A stretch of DNA of 64,000 nucleotides from Achromobacter xylosoxidans (GCF_001457475.1 NZ_LN831029.1:2976001-3040000), one strand, 5' to 3'; positions 27,158-37,497 are shown, counted from the first letter of the stretch. Translations and numbers: made by a program. Notes: generated by a model not told the origin, from the sequence alone.

Positions 27158-27186
27158 TTTTCAGTGTATGCTTGCCGTGCTAATGC
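27158..27186 (+). promoter_or_regulatory. Candidate sigma-70 promoter of the orphan livJ
   Basis: TTTTCA (27158-27163), 17 bases, TAATGC (27181-27186). It sits 86 bases before the livJ start in the 293-base divergent gap. The elements are a partial match to consensus, so this is a suggestion only. Nothing else recognisable was seen in the gap. Confidence 0.3.
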
Positions 27187-27271
27187 AACGTAACGGGGCG
27201 TGACCAACACATTTCCGGCTGTCCGCCCGGTGCGAAAACCAACGATTACAAGCCATTAAAGGAGTCCACTC

Positions 27272-28399
27272 ATGAAGCAAGCATTTCGTCTGACCCCGGT
27301 CATCGCGGCGCTGGGCGTCGCCGCGGGGTTGGCGTTCAGCGCCGGCGCGCAGGCGCAGACCATCAAGATCGGCGTGGTGGGCCCCACCACCGGCGCGGTC
27401 ACCCAGTACGGCGACATGGTGCGTGAAGGCGTCGACACGGCGGTCGAGCGCATCAACGCCGCCGGCGGCATCAATGGCAAGAAGCTGGAAACCGTGGTCA
27501 TCGACGACGGCTGCGAACCCAAGCAGGGTCCGGTCGCCGCCAACCGCGTGGTCAACAGCAAGATCGGCTTCGTCGTGGGCCACGTCTGCTCGGGCGCCAC
27601 CATCGCCGCCGCCGACGTCTACAACAACGAAGGCGTGGTCATGGTCACGCCCTCGGCCACGTCGCCGGCCCTGACCGACGGCAAGAACTACGAGTTCATC
27701 TTCCGCACCATCGGCCGCGACGACCAGCAAGGCCCCGCCGCCGCCAAGTTCATCCTGGAAAAGCTCAAGCCCAAGAAGGCCGCCGTGCTGCACGACAAGC
27801 AGTCGTATGGCCAGGGCATCGCCACCGCGGTCAAGAACGACCTCGAAAAGGGCGGCGTGCCGGTCGCGATCTTCGAAGGCATCAACGCTGGCGACAGCGA
27901 CTACTCGGCCGTCATCACCAAGCTCAAGAGCCAGGGCGTGGACTTCGTCTACTACGGCGGCTACCACCCCGAAATGGGCCTGCTGCTGCGCCAGGCGGCC
28001 GAGCAGGGCGTGAAGGCCAAGTGGATGGGGCCGGAAGGCACGGGCAACCCGGACATCAACGCCATTGCCGGCGACGCCGTCGAAGGCATGCTGCTGACGC
28101 TGCCGGCCGACTTCACCCAGAACGCCGCCAACGCCGAGATCGTCAAGGCCTTCGCCGCCAAGAAGCGCAATGCGGCCGGCGCGTTCCAGATGACGGCCTA
28201 CACCGCCACCCAGGTCATCGCCGACGGCATCAAGGGCGCCGGCAGCGAAGACCCGACCAAGGTCGCCAAGTACCTGCACGCCAATTCGTTCGACACGCCG
28301 ATCGGCAAGGTCAGCTGGAACAAGCAGGGCGACCTGACGAACTTCCAGTTCGACGTGTTCGTGTGGCACAAGGACGGCTCCAAGTCCGTCTACAAGTAA
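27272..28399 (+). CDS. Branched-chain amino acid ABC binding protein LivJ/LivK (orphan copy)
   Basis: Periplasmic type-I binding protein of 375 residues with a signal peptide (cleavage after AQA near residue 28) and mature start QTIKIGVVGPTTGAVTQYGD. Leu/Ile/Val-type pocket features include VCSGATIAAADVY and SATSPALT, and the IFRTIGRDDQQGP and VAIFEGINAGDSDYSAVI blocks are conserved. It is a close paralogue of the binding protein at 39388-40503 but has no permease or ATPase genes next to it. It probably feeds the LivHMGF importer encoded 12 kb away. It is followed by a strong terminator. Confidence 0.92.
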   Translation: MKQAFRLTPVIAALGVAAGLAFSAGAQAQTIKIGVVGPTTGAVTQYGDMVREGVDTAVERINAAGGINGKKLETVVIDDGCEPKQGPVAANRVVNSKIGFVVGHVCSGATIAAADVYNNEGVVMVTPSATSPALTDGKNYEFIFRTIGRDDQQGPAAAKFILEKLKPKKAAVLHDKQSYGQGIATAVKNDLEKGGVPVAIFEGINAGDSDYSAVITKLKSQGVDFVYYGGYHPEMGLLLRQAAEQGVKAKWMGPEGTGNPDINAIAGDAVEGMLLTLPADFTQNAANAEIVKAFAAKKRNAAGAFQMTAYTATQVIADGIKGAGSEDPTKVAKYLHANSFDTPIGKVSWNKQGDLTNFQFDVFVWHKDGSKSVYK

Positions 28400-28402
28400 G
28401 CA

Positions 28403-28449
28403 CCTGGCGTGCGCCGGGCGGCCTTGCCGCCCCGGACGCGCGCCAGGCG
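28403..28449 (+). other. Long GC-rich imperfect hairpin after the orphan livJ
   Basis: CCTGGCG and CGCCAGG close an imperfect stem with inner GGGCGGC/GCCGCCC pairing and a three-base loop. It lacks a T run and lies just before the true terminator at 28462-28497. It may protect the abundant binding-protein mRNA from 3' decay. Confidence 0.55.
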
Positions 28450-28461
28450 CCAGACCCTTCG

Positions 28462-28497
28462 GCCGGGCCGGAAGCAGCGTCTTCCCGCCCGGCTTTT
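28462..28497 (+). terminator. Rho-independent terminator after the orphan livJ
   Basis: Stem GCCGGGC with GCCCGGC and inner GGAAG with CTTCC around a six-base loop, followed by TTTT. It separates livJ from the RstAB-type genes. Confidence 0.8.
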
Positions 28498-28611
28498 GCG
28501 TGGGCGGCTGCCTTCGGGAACCGATCGGCCGGTCCCCCGGTCGAACGCCGCTTGCGCGGTTTTGCGTAGAATGCGGCCAAATCGAACTCTCTTTTCCTGT
28601 CCGGACACCCC

Positions 28612-29313
28612 ATGACCAAGGCCTTGCTAGTCGAAGACGATCCGAAGCTGTCGCGCCTGATCGCGCAGTTCCTGGAGCAACACGGGTTCAATGTCGCCCA
28701 GGCCTACCGCGGCGACCACGCGGTGGAGGCTTTCCGCCGCCATGACCCGGCCATCACCATCCTCGACCTCATGCTGCCCGGCCGCGACGGCCTGCAGGTC
28801 TGCCGCGACCTGCGCGCGTTTTCGTCGGCGCCGATCCTGATGCTGACCGCCCGCGAGGACGACCTGGACCAGATCCTGGGCCTGGAGTCGGGCGCGGACG
28901 ACTACGTCATCAAGCCGGTCGAGCCGCGCGTGCTGCTGGCCCGCATCCGCGCGCTGCTGCGGCGCCACAGCCAGCTGGAGGAACCGCCGGAGCGCCTGGA
29001 GTTCGGGCCGCTGGTCATCGACCGGCGCACCCGGGCGGTGGTGCACGGCGGGGTCGAGGTCGACCTGACCACCATGGAATTCGAAATGCTGTGGGCCCTG
29101 GCCAGCCAGGCCGGCCAGGTGCTCACGCGCGACGACCTGCTCAATGCGGTGCGCGGCATCGAGTTCAACGGCCTGGACCGCAGCGTCGACGTCTGCGTCA
29201 GCAAGCTGCGCCGCAAGCTGGACGACGACCCGCGCGATCCGGCGCGCATCAAGACCGTGTGGGGCAAGGGCTATCTGTTCTCGCCCAAGGCGCACGAGGA
29301 CGGCGATGATTAA
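28612..29313 (+). CDS. rstA: OmpR-family response regulator, RstA type
   Basis: A 233-residue response regulator. The receiver domain has the phosphoacceptor Asp52 (ILDLMLPGRDG), T79 (LTARED) and K101 (VIKPVEP). The C-terminal winged helix (about 130-228) ends with the usual RIKTVWGKGYLFSP block. Sequence character and pairing with the following kinase fit RstA/RstB. The stop overlaps the kinase start by eight bases. Downstream genes for a serine-hydrolase-like lipoprotein candidate and a MipA-type porin may be targets, but no binding site was identified. Confidence 0.9.
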   Translation: MTKALLVEDDPKLSRLIAQFLEQHGFNVAQAYRGDHAVEAFRRHDPAITILDLMLPGRDGLQVCRDLRAFSSAPILMLTAREDDLDQILGLESGADDYVIKPVEPRVLLARIRALLRRHSQLEEPPERLEFGPLVIDRRTRAVVHGGVEVDLTTMEFEMLWALASQAGQVLTRDDLLNAVRGIEFNGLDRSVDVCVSKLRRKLDDDPRDPARIKTVWGKGYLFSPKAHEDGDD

Positions 29314-30598
29314 ATTCGTCCTGCGGCTCTTCGTGGTGCTGGCGATCGGTTTCGTGATTTCCAACGAAGTCGTGGACCGCTCCGCCAACTACCTGTTCGA
29401 GCCGGTCAGCGACGCTTACACCCGCGAATCGGTGCGCGGGCAGATCCACAGCCTGGTGCAGGAACTGTCGAAGGTCGAGCCGGGCGCCCGCGCGGCCCAC
29501 ATCGAGCAACAACTGGCGCCGTACTACGGCCTGGGGCTGCGGGTGTTCAACGCCGCGGACTACAACGCCAGCGACAAGGAACGCCGCATCGCCGCCAAGG
29601 GCGACTTCTTCATCCGCGACAAGATGCAGACCTTCGTGGCCGCCATTCCGGGGCCGGGCAACCAATGGCTGGAGGTCAAGCTGCCGCCCGAGCCGTCATT
29701 CGGCCCGTGGGTGGTGGCTGCGGTGTATTCGGCGCTGGGCCTGCTGCTGTGCGCCTTCATGCTGGTGTGGGCGCTGCCGATCTGGCGCGACCTGGAAGCC
29801 CTCAAGACGGCGGCGTTGCGCATGGGGCAGGGCGACCTGCAGGCCCGGGCCCGCCTGTCGCGACATTCCAGCATCGGCAACCTGGGGGACACCTTCAACC
29901 AGATGTCCGAGCGCATCGGCGCGCTGATCAACAACCAGCGCGAACTGACCAACGCGGTCTCGCACGAGCTGCGCACGCCGATCGCGCGCCTGTCGTTCGA
30001 ACTGGACATGATCGGCCGGGCGGAAGAGCCGCTCGAGCGCAAGCGCCTGATCGACGACATGAAAAGCGACGTCGCCGAACTGGACAGCATGGCTTCCGAA
30101 CTGCTGATGTACGCCCGCCTGGAGCACAAGGGCGACGGCGTCACCCTGCAGCCGCAGGACGCCCGCAGCTGGCTCGATTCGGTTGTGCAGCACGCCGCGT
30201 TCCAGGCCGAGCAGTCCGGCGTGCGTTGCGAAGTGGTGCTGTGCCAGGTGCGCGAGGTGCACCTGCATCAGCGCTACATGACACGGGCGTTGCTGAACCT
30301 GCTGCAGAACGCCATCCGCTATGCCAGCGGCCGGGTGCAGGTCAGCCTGGTGTCGCCGGCCCCGCGCGAGTATGTGCTGATGGTCGACGACGACGGCCCC
30401 GGCATTCCGGCCGCGGATCGCAAGCGGATCTTCGAACCGTTCATCCGCCTGGACGAAAGCCGCGACCGCGGCACCGGCGGCACCGGCCTGGGGCTGGCCA
30501 TCGTCAGCCGGGTGGCGCGCTGGCACAACGGCAGCGCCGAGGCGGCCGATAGCCCGCTCGGCGGGGCCCGTTTCATCGTGAGCTGGAAGGCGGCCTGA
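29306..30598 (+). CDS. rstB: Sensor histidine kinase, RstB type
   Basis: A 430-residue membrane kinase. Membrane helices lie near residues 3-18 and 133-158 and bracket a periplasmic sensor region of about 115 residues. A HAMP domain follows (PIWRDLEALKTAALRMGQGD), then the H box with His220 (SHELRTPIARL), N box (LLNLLQNAIRYA), G1 (DDDGPGIP) and G2 (GTGLGLAIV). The start at 29306 is set by the overlap with rstA. RstB of enteric bacteria responds to low Mg2+/acid through PhoQP-linked control; the signal here is unknown. Confidence 0.9.
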   Translation: MIKFVLRLFVVLAIGFVISNEVVDRSANYLFEPVSDAYTRESVRGQIHSLVQELSKVEPGARAAHIEQQLAPYYGLGLRVFNAADYNASDKERRIAAKGDFFIRDKMQTFVAAIPGPGNQWLEVKLPPEPSFGPWVVAAVYSALGLLLCAFMLVWALPIWRDLEALKTAALRMGQGDLQARARLSRHSSIGNLGDTFNQMSERIGALINNQRELTNAVSHELRTPIARLSFELDMIGRAEEPLERKRLIDDMKSDVAELDSMASELLMYARLEHKGDGVTLQPQDARSWLDSVVQHAAFQAEQSGVRCEVVLCQVREVHLHQRYMTRALLNLLQNAIRYASGRVQVSLVSPAPREYVLMVDDDGPGIPAADRKRIFEPFIRLDESRDRGTGGTGLGLAIVSRVARWHNGSAEAADSPLGGARFIVSWKAA

Positions 30599-30746
30599 GC
30601 GGCCCCGCGGGGCATCCGGCACGCCTTTAACAAACTTCACAATCTGCCCCGGCATTCTTCACAAACTCCATACAAAGCGGGAAAGATCGGCGCGGCATCC
30701 CTGACTAGCATGACGGCAGTTCTCCAAAGAGGGTCGTCCGCTCGTC

Positions 30747-31850
30747 ATGTTCACGCTTACCCGCCTGGCCGCCGTTGCCATGCTCCTGATCGTCGCGGGC
30801 GGTTGCCAGGGCGTCGCCCCGGCCGCGCCGCCCGCCATCGCCAAGGGCGACTATCCGGCGGTGGTGGCGTACCTGAAGCAGCGCATCGCCTACGACATGG
30901 ATGCGCAGCGGGTGCCGGGCCTGTCGATCGCGATCGTCGATGACCAGCGCACGGTCTGGAGCGGCGGCTTCGGCTACGCCGATGCGGCGCGCCACCGCAA
31001 TGCCACCGGCGACACGCTGTACCGCGTAGGCGCCATTTCCAAGATCGTCACCGCCGCCGGCGTGCTGCGTGCCGCCGACGACGGCCGCCTGTCGCTCGAC
31101 GTGCCCGCGGCCCAGGCGCTGCCGCACTGGGAAGCCGAGCCGCGGCGGGTCGCCATGCACTGGATGGGCACCTATCCGTTCACCGCGCGCCGCCTGCTGG
31201 CGCTGCGGCCCGATACGCTGGAAGACACCATGGGCCGGGCCCGCGCCGACATGGGCTACGCCTTGCTCGGCGACATGGTCGCGCACGTGGCCGACGAGCC
31301 GTTCGACGCCTACGTGCGGCGCACGCTGCTGCGGCCGTTGAACATCTCCCGCGCCGGTTTCCGGCTTGCGGCCGAAGGCGACGAGGTGCGCGAATTGCGC
31401 GCCGCCGGCTACCGCCGCGGCATGCCGTGGACCGAGCAACCGCAGTCCAACGAGGCTGCCGAAGGCCTGTGGGCCAGCTCGGCCGAGATGGCGCGGTTCT
31501 CCAGCATGCTGTTCGCGGGCGGCACCTACCAGGGCCGCCGCATCCTCAAGGACGAATCCGCGCTGGCCCTGCTGAATCTGGAGACCGTGGCCAGCGGCAT
31601 GGAACTGGAATGCCGCCTGGCGCTGTCGTGGCTGGCGGCGCCGTGCGACCGCGACTACATCGCCGGCGATGCCCTGCGCCAACACAGCGGCGCGACCGAG
31701 GCCTTCCATGCGCGCTGGGTGCTGGCGCCGCGCGAAAAGCTGGCGGTGCTGGTGATGAGCAATGCCGATAGCGCCGAACCGCTGGTGACCTCGGTCTCCA
31801 GCCTGGCGATGAACCTGATGCGCCAGGCCAAGGGCGTGGCGCAAGAGTAG
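30747..31850 (+). CDS. Serine-hydrolase (beta-lactamase/PBP4*-fold) protein lacking catalytic residues
   Basis: A 367-residue protein with the fold pattern of class C beta-lactamase-like hydrolases (VPGLSIAIVDD, GFGYAD, LYRVGAISKI, GYALLGDMV, HSGATEAF). The SxxK motif reads A96-I-S-K99, so the nucleophile serine is replaced by alanine. The YxN motif position reads R166-A-D168, losing the tyrosine. The HxG element near the C-terminus is kept. It is therefore probably not an active hydrolase and may bind peptidoglycan or act as a partner. The N-terminus has a hydrophobic signal with Cys20 after AGG, a weak lipobox. It lies between rstB and the MipA-type gene. Confidence 0.8.
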   Translation: MFTLTRLAAVAMLLIVAGGCQGVAPAAPPAIAKGDYPAVVAYLKQRIAYDMDAQRVPGLSIAIVDDQRTVWSGGFGYADAARHRNATGDTLYRVGAISKIVTAAGVLRAADDGRLSLDVPAAQALPHWEAEPRRVAMHWMGTYPFTARRLLALRPDTLEDTMGRARADMGYALLGDMVAHVADEPFDAYVRRTLLRPLNISRAGFRLAAEGDEVRELRAAGYRRGMPWTEQPQSNEAAEGLWASSAEMARFSSMLFAGGTYQGRRILKDESALALLNLETVASGMELECRLALSWLAAPCDRDYIAGDALRQHSGATEAFHARWVLAPREKLAVLVMSNADSAEPLVTSVSSLAMNLMRQAKGVAQE

Positions 31851-31915
31851 GTCCGCGCCGCGATGGCCGCGGCGCGTGTTCGATTTCCCCACAACCTCGT
31901 TTCCCGGATGTACTT

Positions 31916-32818
31916 ATGAAGCGATATCCCTCTATGTCCCTGATGCAGCGCCGCGCCGGCGCGGCGTGTCTGCTGGCGAGCCTGCCAGCGTTGTCGTTCG
32001 CCGCGGGCGGCCAGCAGGTCGCCGACAACTCGGTCTATGGTTCGCGCGGCGCCAGCTCGCGCGGCATCGAGGTGTCGACCGGAACCGAAAAGCCGGCCGA
32101 TGAATGGAAGTTCTACGGCACGCTGGGCGTCGGCTACGCGCCGCGCTACAGCGGCAGCGACGAAAGCTCGGCGCTGCCCATCGTCGGCCTGGGCATCCGC
32201 AGCCCGGGCGGCTTTTTCCTGAATACCGATCGCGGCCTGGGCTGGGAGACCCAGGCGCTGGACAGCACCTTCCGCTTCTACCTGGGCGCCAGCGCCTCGC
32301 GCAAGGACCGCAAGAAGGGCTTCGAAGGCTCCAACAAGCTGCGCGGCATGGGCGAGATCAAGAGCCGCGCGCAGATCGGCATGGACGCCGAGACCACGCT
32401 GGGTCCGGTGACCCTGTCGGCCACGGTGGCGCACGCCTTCAAGAAAAGCAGTGAACACAGCGACGTGGGCAGTGGCTACACCCTGTTCGACCTGGGCGCC
32501 AGCACCACCGTGTACGAGGGTTCCGCGGGCGCGATCTCGCTGTCGCTGAACGGCACCTTCGGCGACGGCAACTACATGCGCACCTGGTACGGCGTGAGCG
32601 ACAGGCAGTCGGCCAATTCGGGCTATCGCCGCTACAACCCCAAGGGCGGGCTGGAAAGCGTGGGCCTGGGCGCGAGCTGGGTGCTGCCGCTGAGCAAGGA
32701 GTGGTCGTGGACCGTGGCCGCCGAGGCGCGCCGCCTGTATGGCGATGCGGCCGACAGCCCCATCGTCAAGGAGCGCAACCAGTACTCCATCGGCACCATG
32801 GTGACGTACACGTATTGA
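31916..32818 (+). CDS. MipA/OmpV-family outer-membrane protein
   Basis: A 300-residue outer-membrane beta-barrel. It has a signal peptide (cleavage after SFA near residue 29), alternating amphipathic strands (WKFYGTLGVGYAPRYSGSD, GGFFLNTDRGLGWE, FRFYLGASAS) and a C-terminal strand ending in aromatic Tyr (SIGTMVTYTY), as required for barrel insertion. In E. coli MipA scaffolds MltA and PBP1B. It lies 65 bases after the degenerate serine-hydrolase-like gene, and the two may be co-transcribed under RstAB. Confidence 0.88.
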   Translation: MKRYPSMSLMQRRAGAACLLASLPALSFAAGGQQVADNSVYGSRGASSRGIEVSTGTEKPADEWKFYGTLGVGYAPRYSGSDESSALPIVGLGIRSPGGFFLNTDRGLGWETQALDSTFRFYLGASASRKDRKKGFEGSNKLRGMGEIKSRAQIGMDAETTLGPVTLSATVAHAFKKSSEHSDVGSGYTLFDLGASTTVYEGSAGAISLSLNGTFGDGNYMRTWYGVSDRQSANSGYRRYNPKGGLESVGLGASWVLPLSKEWSWTVAAEARRLYGDAADSPIVKERNQYSIGTMVTYTY

Positions 32819-32897
32819 GCTTGTCCCTTCCCGGACGGGCAGGGTGGCGGCGGGGCCGGCCGGGCGGATTGCCGCCGGCCCCGCGCATTGAGGAGAC

Positions 32898-33986
<1,089 letters not shown>

Positions 33987-34055
33987 GAGTTATTCGTATC
34001 GGAGTCGTTGTCGGGTAGGCGATCGCGGGCAATCTTCACTTTTCATCGCCGAGCC

Positions 34056-34122
34056 GCCTCAAGATGAGAGCGCCCCCTCGGGGGGCAGCAAGCCGAAGGC
34101 GCGGCGTGGGGGTCTCATTTCT
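34056..34122. repeat. REP-like GC-rich hairpin element between ugpE and ugpC
   Basis: A short non-coding stretch with core GCCCCC-TCG-GGGGGC (34072-34086) and an outer inverted pairing (ATGAGA near 34064 with TCTCAT near 34113). Its CCCCCTCGGGGGGCAGC core resembles an intergenic element that I recall as frequent in Bordetella and relatives. Copy number cannot be seen in this window. Confidence 0.45.
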
Positions 34123-34966
34123 CAGTGTCGACCAGACCCTTGACGAACCATTTCTGCATCAGGATGACGACCAGCGCCGGCGGGATCATCGCCAGCATGG
34201 CGGTGGCCATGGTGATGTTCCATTCGGTCACGCTGTCGCCGCCGCTGATCATGCGCTTGATGCCGATGACGACGGGGTACATGTCTTCCTGCGTGGTCAC
34301 CAGCAGCGGCCACAGGTATTGGTTCCAGCCGTAGATGAACTGGATCACGAACAGCGCGGCGATGCTGGTCTTGGACAGCGGCAGCAGCACGTCGCGGAAG
34401 AAGCGCACCGGGCCGGCGCCGTCGATGCGGGCGGCCTCGATCAGCTCGTCCGGCACCGTCAGGAAGAACTGGCGGAACAGGAACGTGGCCGTGGCCGAGG
34501 CGATCAGCGGCAGCGTCAGGCCGGCGTAGCTGTTGAGCAGGCCCAGGTCGGCCACCACCTTGTAGGTGGGCGCGATACGCACTTCGACCGGCAGCATCAG
34601 CGTGACGAAGATCATCCAGAAAAAGAACATGCGGCCGGGGAAGCGGAAATACACCACCGCGAAGGCCGACAGCAGCGAGATGGCGATCTTGCCGATGGAA
34701 ATCGCCAGCGCCATGATCAGGCTGACGTACATCATGCGGCCCACCGGCGCGCCGGACGAGCCGCCGGACGAGCCGCCAAAGAGCGCCTGCATGTAGTTGT
34801 CGACGAAGTGCGGACCGGGGATCAGCGACATCGGCGCGGAAGCCACTTCCTGCGCGGTCTGGGTCGACGCGACGAAAGTGACGTAGAGCGGAAAGGCCAC
34901 CATGGCCACCCCGCACAGCAGGATGACGTGGGCCAGAATATCCAGCCAGGGACGGCGTTCAACCAT
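34115..34966 (-). CDS. ugpE: sn-Glycerol-3-phosphate ABC transporter permease UgpE
   Basis: Inner-membrane permease of the MalG/UgpE type, 283 residues with six membrane helices. The EAA loop reads [24 protein letters not shown] near residues 187-210, where the ATPase docks. It starts 18 bases after ugpA. Two GGSSGG-type glycine/serine runs near residues 63-72 form a short flexible loop. Confidence 0.92.
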   Translation of the reverse strand: MVERRPWLDILAHVILLCGVAMVAFPLYVTFVASTQTAQEVASAPMSLIPGPHFVDNYMQALFGGSSGGSSGAPVGRMMYVSLIMALAISIGKIAISLLSAFAVVYFRFPGRMFFFWMIFVTLMLPVEVRIAPTYKVVADLGLLNSYAGLTLPLIASATATFLFRQFFLTVPDELIEAARIDGAGPVRFFRDVLLPLSKTSIAALFVIQFIYGWNQYLWPLLVTTQEDMYPVVIGIKRMISGGDSVTEWNITMATAMLAMIPPALVVILMQKWFVKGLVDTEK

Positions 34967-34984
34967 TGTTATCTGCCTCGAGAA

Positions 34985-35866
34985 TCAATACTGCACTTTG
35001 CGGTCGACGTAGCGGAACTGCACGACCGTCAGGGCAATCACAATGAACATCAGCACCACCGACTGGGCCGCGGACGAGCCGAGGTCCAGGCCGCGGAAGC
35101 CATCGCTGTACACCTTGTAGACCAGGATCGAGGTCGACGTGCCCGGACCGCCCTGCGTGGTGGTGTCCACCACCGCGAAGGTGTCGAAGAAGGCATAGAT
35201 GATGTTGACCACCAGCAGGAAGAAGGTGGTGGGCGAGAGCAGCGGGAACACGATGCTCCAGAAGCGGCGCGACGGGCTGGCGCCGTCGATGGCGGCGGCT
35301 TCGATGAGCGAGCGCGGGATCGATTGCAGGCCGGCCAGGAAGAACAGGAAGTTGTACGAGACCTGCTTCCAGACGGCGGCGATCAGCACCAGGATCATGG
35401 CCTGGTTGCCGTCCAGGCGCGGGTTCCAGTCGACGCCGGCCTGGCGCAGGGCCACGGCCAGGATGCCGACCGAGGGCGAGAACAGGAACAGCCACAGCAC
35501 GCCGACCACGGCGGGCGCGACGGCGTAGGGCCAGATCAGCAGGGTCTTGTAGAGGCCGGCGCCGCGGATCACGCGGTCGGCCATGACGGCCAGCAGCAGC
35601 GACACGCCCAGGCCGACCACCGCGACCAGGATCGAGAACACCGCCGTGACACGGAAGGAATCGAGGTAGGCCTGCTGCGAGAACAGTTCCATGAAGTTGT
35701 CGAGGCCGACGAACTCGGAGGACAGGCCGAACGCATCTTCCAGCCGCATCGACTGCCACATGGCCTGGCCGGCGGGAAGGAAGAAGAAGACCACGGTAAT
35801 GACGATCTGCGGCAGGAGCAGCAGATAGGGCAGGGTCTTATGCCCGAAGACGACACGTTTTTCCAT
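34985..35866 (-). CDS. ugpA: sn-Glycerol-3-phosphate ABC transporter permease UgpA
   Basis: Inner-membrane permease of the MalF/UgpA type, 293 residues. It begins [20 protein letters not shown] with the first membrane helix. The EAA loop reads [25 protein letters not shown] near residues 190-215. It pairs with UgpE to form the translocation channel. A 233-base gap with two hairpins separates it from ugpB. Confidence 0.93.
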   Translation of the reverse strand: MEKRVVFGHKTLPYLLLLPQIVITVVFFFLPAGQAMWQSMRLEDAFGLSSEFVGLDNFMELFSQQAYLDSFRVTAVFSILVAVVGLGVSLLLAVMADRVIRGAGLYKTLLIWPYAVAPAVVGVLWLFLFSPSVGILAVALRQAGVDWNPRLDGNQAMILVLIAAVWKQVSYNFLFFLAGLQSIPRSLIEAAAIDGASPSRRFWSIVFPLLSPTTFFLLVVNIIYAFFDTFAVVDTTTQGGPGTSTSILVYKVYSDGFRGLDLGSSAAQSVVLMFIVIALTVVQFRYVDRKVQY

Positions 35867-35986
35867 AGGGGGAACCCAAGGTACGAAAAGCGGCGGTTGG
35901 ATTAACCGCCGCCTGGTGAAACAGCCGCCGGGGTGGGCCGGCCGGCCTGCGGCGCGGGGATGCGCCGGTACTCATAAAACACGATA

Positions 35987-36020
35987 GGCTTAAAGCCCTA
36001 AAAAACCAGGGCTTTAAGCC
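35987..36020 (-). promoter_or_regulatory. Perfect 13-bp hairpin between ugpB and ugpA
   Basis: GGCTTAAAGCCCT pairs perfectly with AGGGCTTTAAGCC around an eight-base loop. No T run follows on either strand, so it is more likely an mRNA-stabilising or partial-attenuation stem that keeps the binding protein more abundant than the permeases. A second small stem (GGCGGTT with AACCGCC) lies near 35891-35910. Nothing else is recognisable in 35867-36099. Confidence 0.6.
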
Positions 36021-36099
36021 TTGTTCGCCAGGGGCAAGTCCTTGTTGCACAACGGGAATCGTGCATCGCGGGACTTGCCGGCAAGCCACGGAACGGGCG

Positions 36100-37413
36100 T
36101 TACTTTACACTCTTCTCGAACTTTTCCAGCAGTTCGTTGCCGCGCTTGACGATGTTCTCGGCGCCGTCCTTGGCCGAGACCTTGCCCGACACGATACGTT
36201 CGATTTCAGCGTCCTCGATTTCACGGATCTGCGGCAGGAAGCCCAGGCGCAGGCCGCGCGATTGCGCGGTGGTTTCGACGTTCAGCTGCTTGACGCCGAC
36301 TTCGGTGCCCGGGTTCTTGTCGTAGAAGCCTTCCTTCTTGGTCAGCTCGTAGGCGGCCTTGGTGACGGGCACGTAGCCGGTCTGCTGGTGCCAGCGGGCG
36401 GCAATTTCCGGGCTGGCCAGGAACTTGAAGAACGCGGTCACGCCCTTGTAGGTTTCCGGCTTCTTGTTGGCGAAGACCCACAGCGAAGCGCCGCCGATGA
36501 TGGTGTTCTGCGGCGCGCCCTGCACGTCGCCGTAGTAGGGCAGGGTCGAGGTGCCGAACTCGAACTTGGCGTTCTTGGCGATGTTGGCGCGCAGGCCCGA
36601 CGAACCGGTGATCATGGCGCACTTGCCGCTGATGAACAGCGAGTTCGGCTCGTCGCCGCGACCGCCGTACATGAAGATGCCTTCCTTGCCCAGCTTGGCC
36701 AGGTTTTCCAGGTGGCGCACGTGCAGCGGGGTGTTGATGGCGATGCGGGCGTCCAGGCCGCCGAAACCGTTATCCTTGGTGGCGTACGGCACGTTGTGCC
36801 AGGCCGAGAACGTTTCCAGCTGGACCCACGACGGCCACGAGGTGGTGTAGCCGCATTCCTGGCCGGCGGCCTTGAGCTTCTGGCCGGCGGCGGCCAGTTC
36901 TTCCCAGGTCTTGGGCGGCTTGTCGGCGTCCAGGCCGGCCTTCTTGAAGGCGTCCTTGTTGTAGTAGAACACCACGGTCGAGCTGTTGAAGGGCATCGAC
37001 ACCAGCTTGCCGTCGGCCGACGAGTAGTAGCCGGCCACGGCGCCGATGAATTCCTTCGGGTCGATCGGGTTGCCGGCTTCTTCCGACATCTGCTGCACCG
37101 GCTTGATGGCGCCCTTGGCGTACATCATGGTGGCGGTGCCGACTTCGAACACCTGGAGGATGTCCGGGGCGTTGCCGGCGCGGAACGCGGCGATGCCGGC
37201 GTTCATCGATTCGCCGTAGTTGCCCTTGTAGACGGCCTTGACCTGGTAGTCGGGGTTCTTCTTGTTGAACTCGTCGACCAGACCGTTGACGCGGTCGCCC
37301 AGCGCGCCTTCCATCGAGTGCCAGAACGTGATTTCGGTGGCCGCGTGCGCGGAGGCGCCGGCAAAGGCCGCCATCACGGCGGCGAAGGTAAGGGCAATTC
37401 GGTGGGATCGCAT
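36100..37413 (-). CDS. ugpB: sn-Glycerol-3-phosphate-binding periplasmic protein UgpB
   Basis: Periplasmic receptor for glycerol-3-phosphate and its diesters, 437 residues. It has a signal peptide (cleavage after AHA near residue 24) and the family start TEITFWHSMEGALGDRVN. The GKCAMITGSSGLRANI, PYYGDVQGAPQNTIIGGASLW and GYVPVTKAAYE blocks are typical of UgpB. The start at 37413 has a strong GGAGGAAAC site; a longer frame to 37533 enters the control region. It is divergent from proC across 194 bases. Confidence 0.93.
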   Translation of the reverse strand: MRSHRIALTFAAVMAAFAGASAHAATEITFWHSMEGALGDRVNGLVDEFNKKNPDYQVKAVYKGNYGESMNAGIAAFRAGNAPDILQVFEVGTATMMYAKGAIKPVQQMSEEAGNPIDPKEFIGAVAGYYSSADGKLVSMPFNSSTVVFYYNKDAFKKAGLDADKPPKTWEELAAAGQKLKAAGQECGYTTSWPSWVQLETFSAWHNVPYATKDNGFGGLDARIAINTPLHVRHLENLAKLGKEGIFMYGGRGDEPNSLFISGKCAMITGSSGLRANIAKNAKFEFGTSTLPYYGDVQGAPQNTIIGGASLWVFANKKPETYKGVTAFFKFLASPEIAARWHQQTGYVPVTKAAYELTKKEGFYDKNPGTEVGVKQLNVETTAQSRGLRLGFLPQIREIEDAEIERIVSGKVSAKDGAENIVKRGNELLEKFEKSVK

Positions 37414-37479
37414 GAGAGGTTTCCTCCAGTTGGTCGTGTCGCGACCGGGGTTGTCCCGGCGCGGAAAACACGTCACCTT

Positions 37480-37497
37480 ATGAATTGTTTGTGACAA
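37480..37497 (-). promoter_or_regulatory. Weak Pho-box-like site upstream of ugpB
   Basis: On the minus strand, TTGTCAC, four bases, then AATTCAT resemble two PhoB half-sites (consensus CTGTCAT) with correct spacing; the first matches well, the second poorly. Pho control of ugp is known in E. coli. A true site here is uncertain. Confidence 0.25.
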
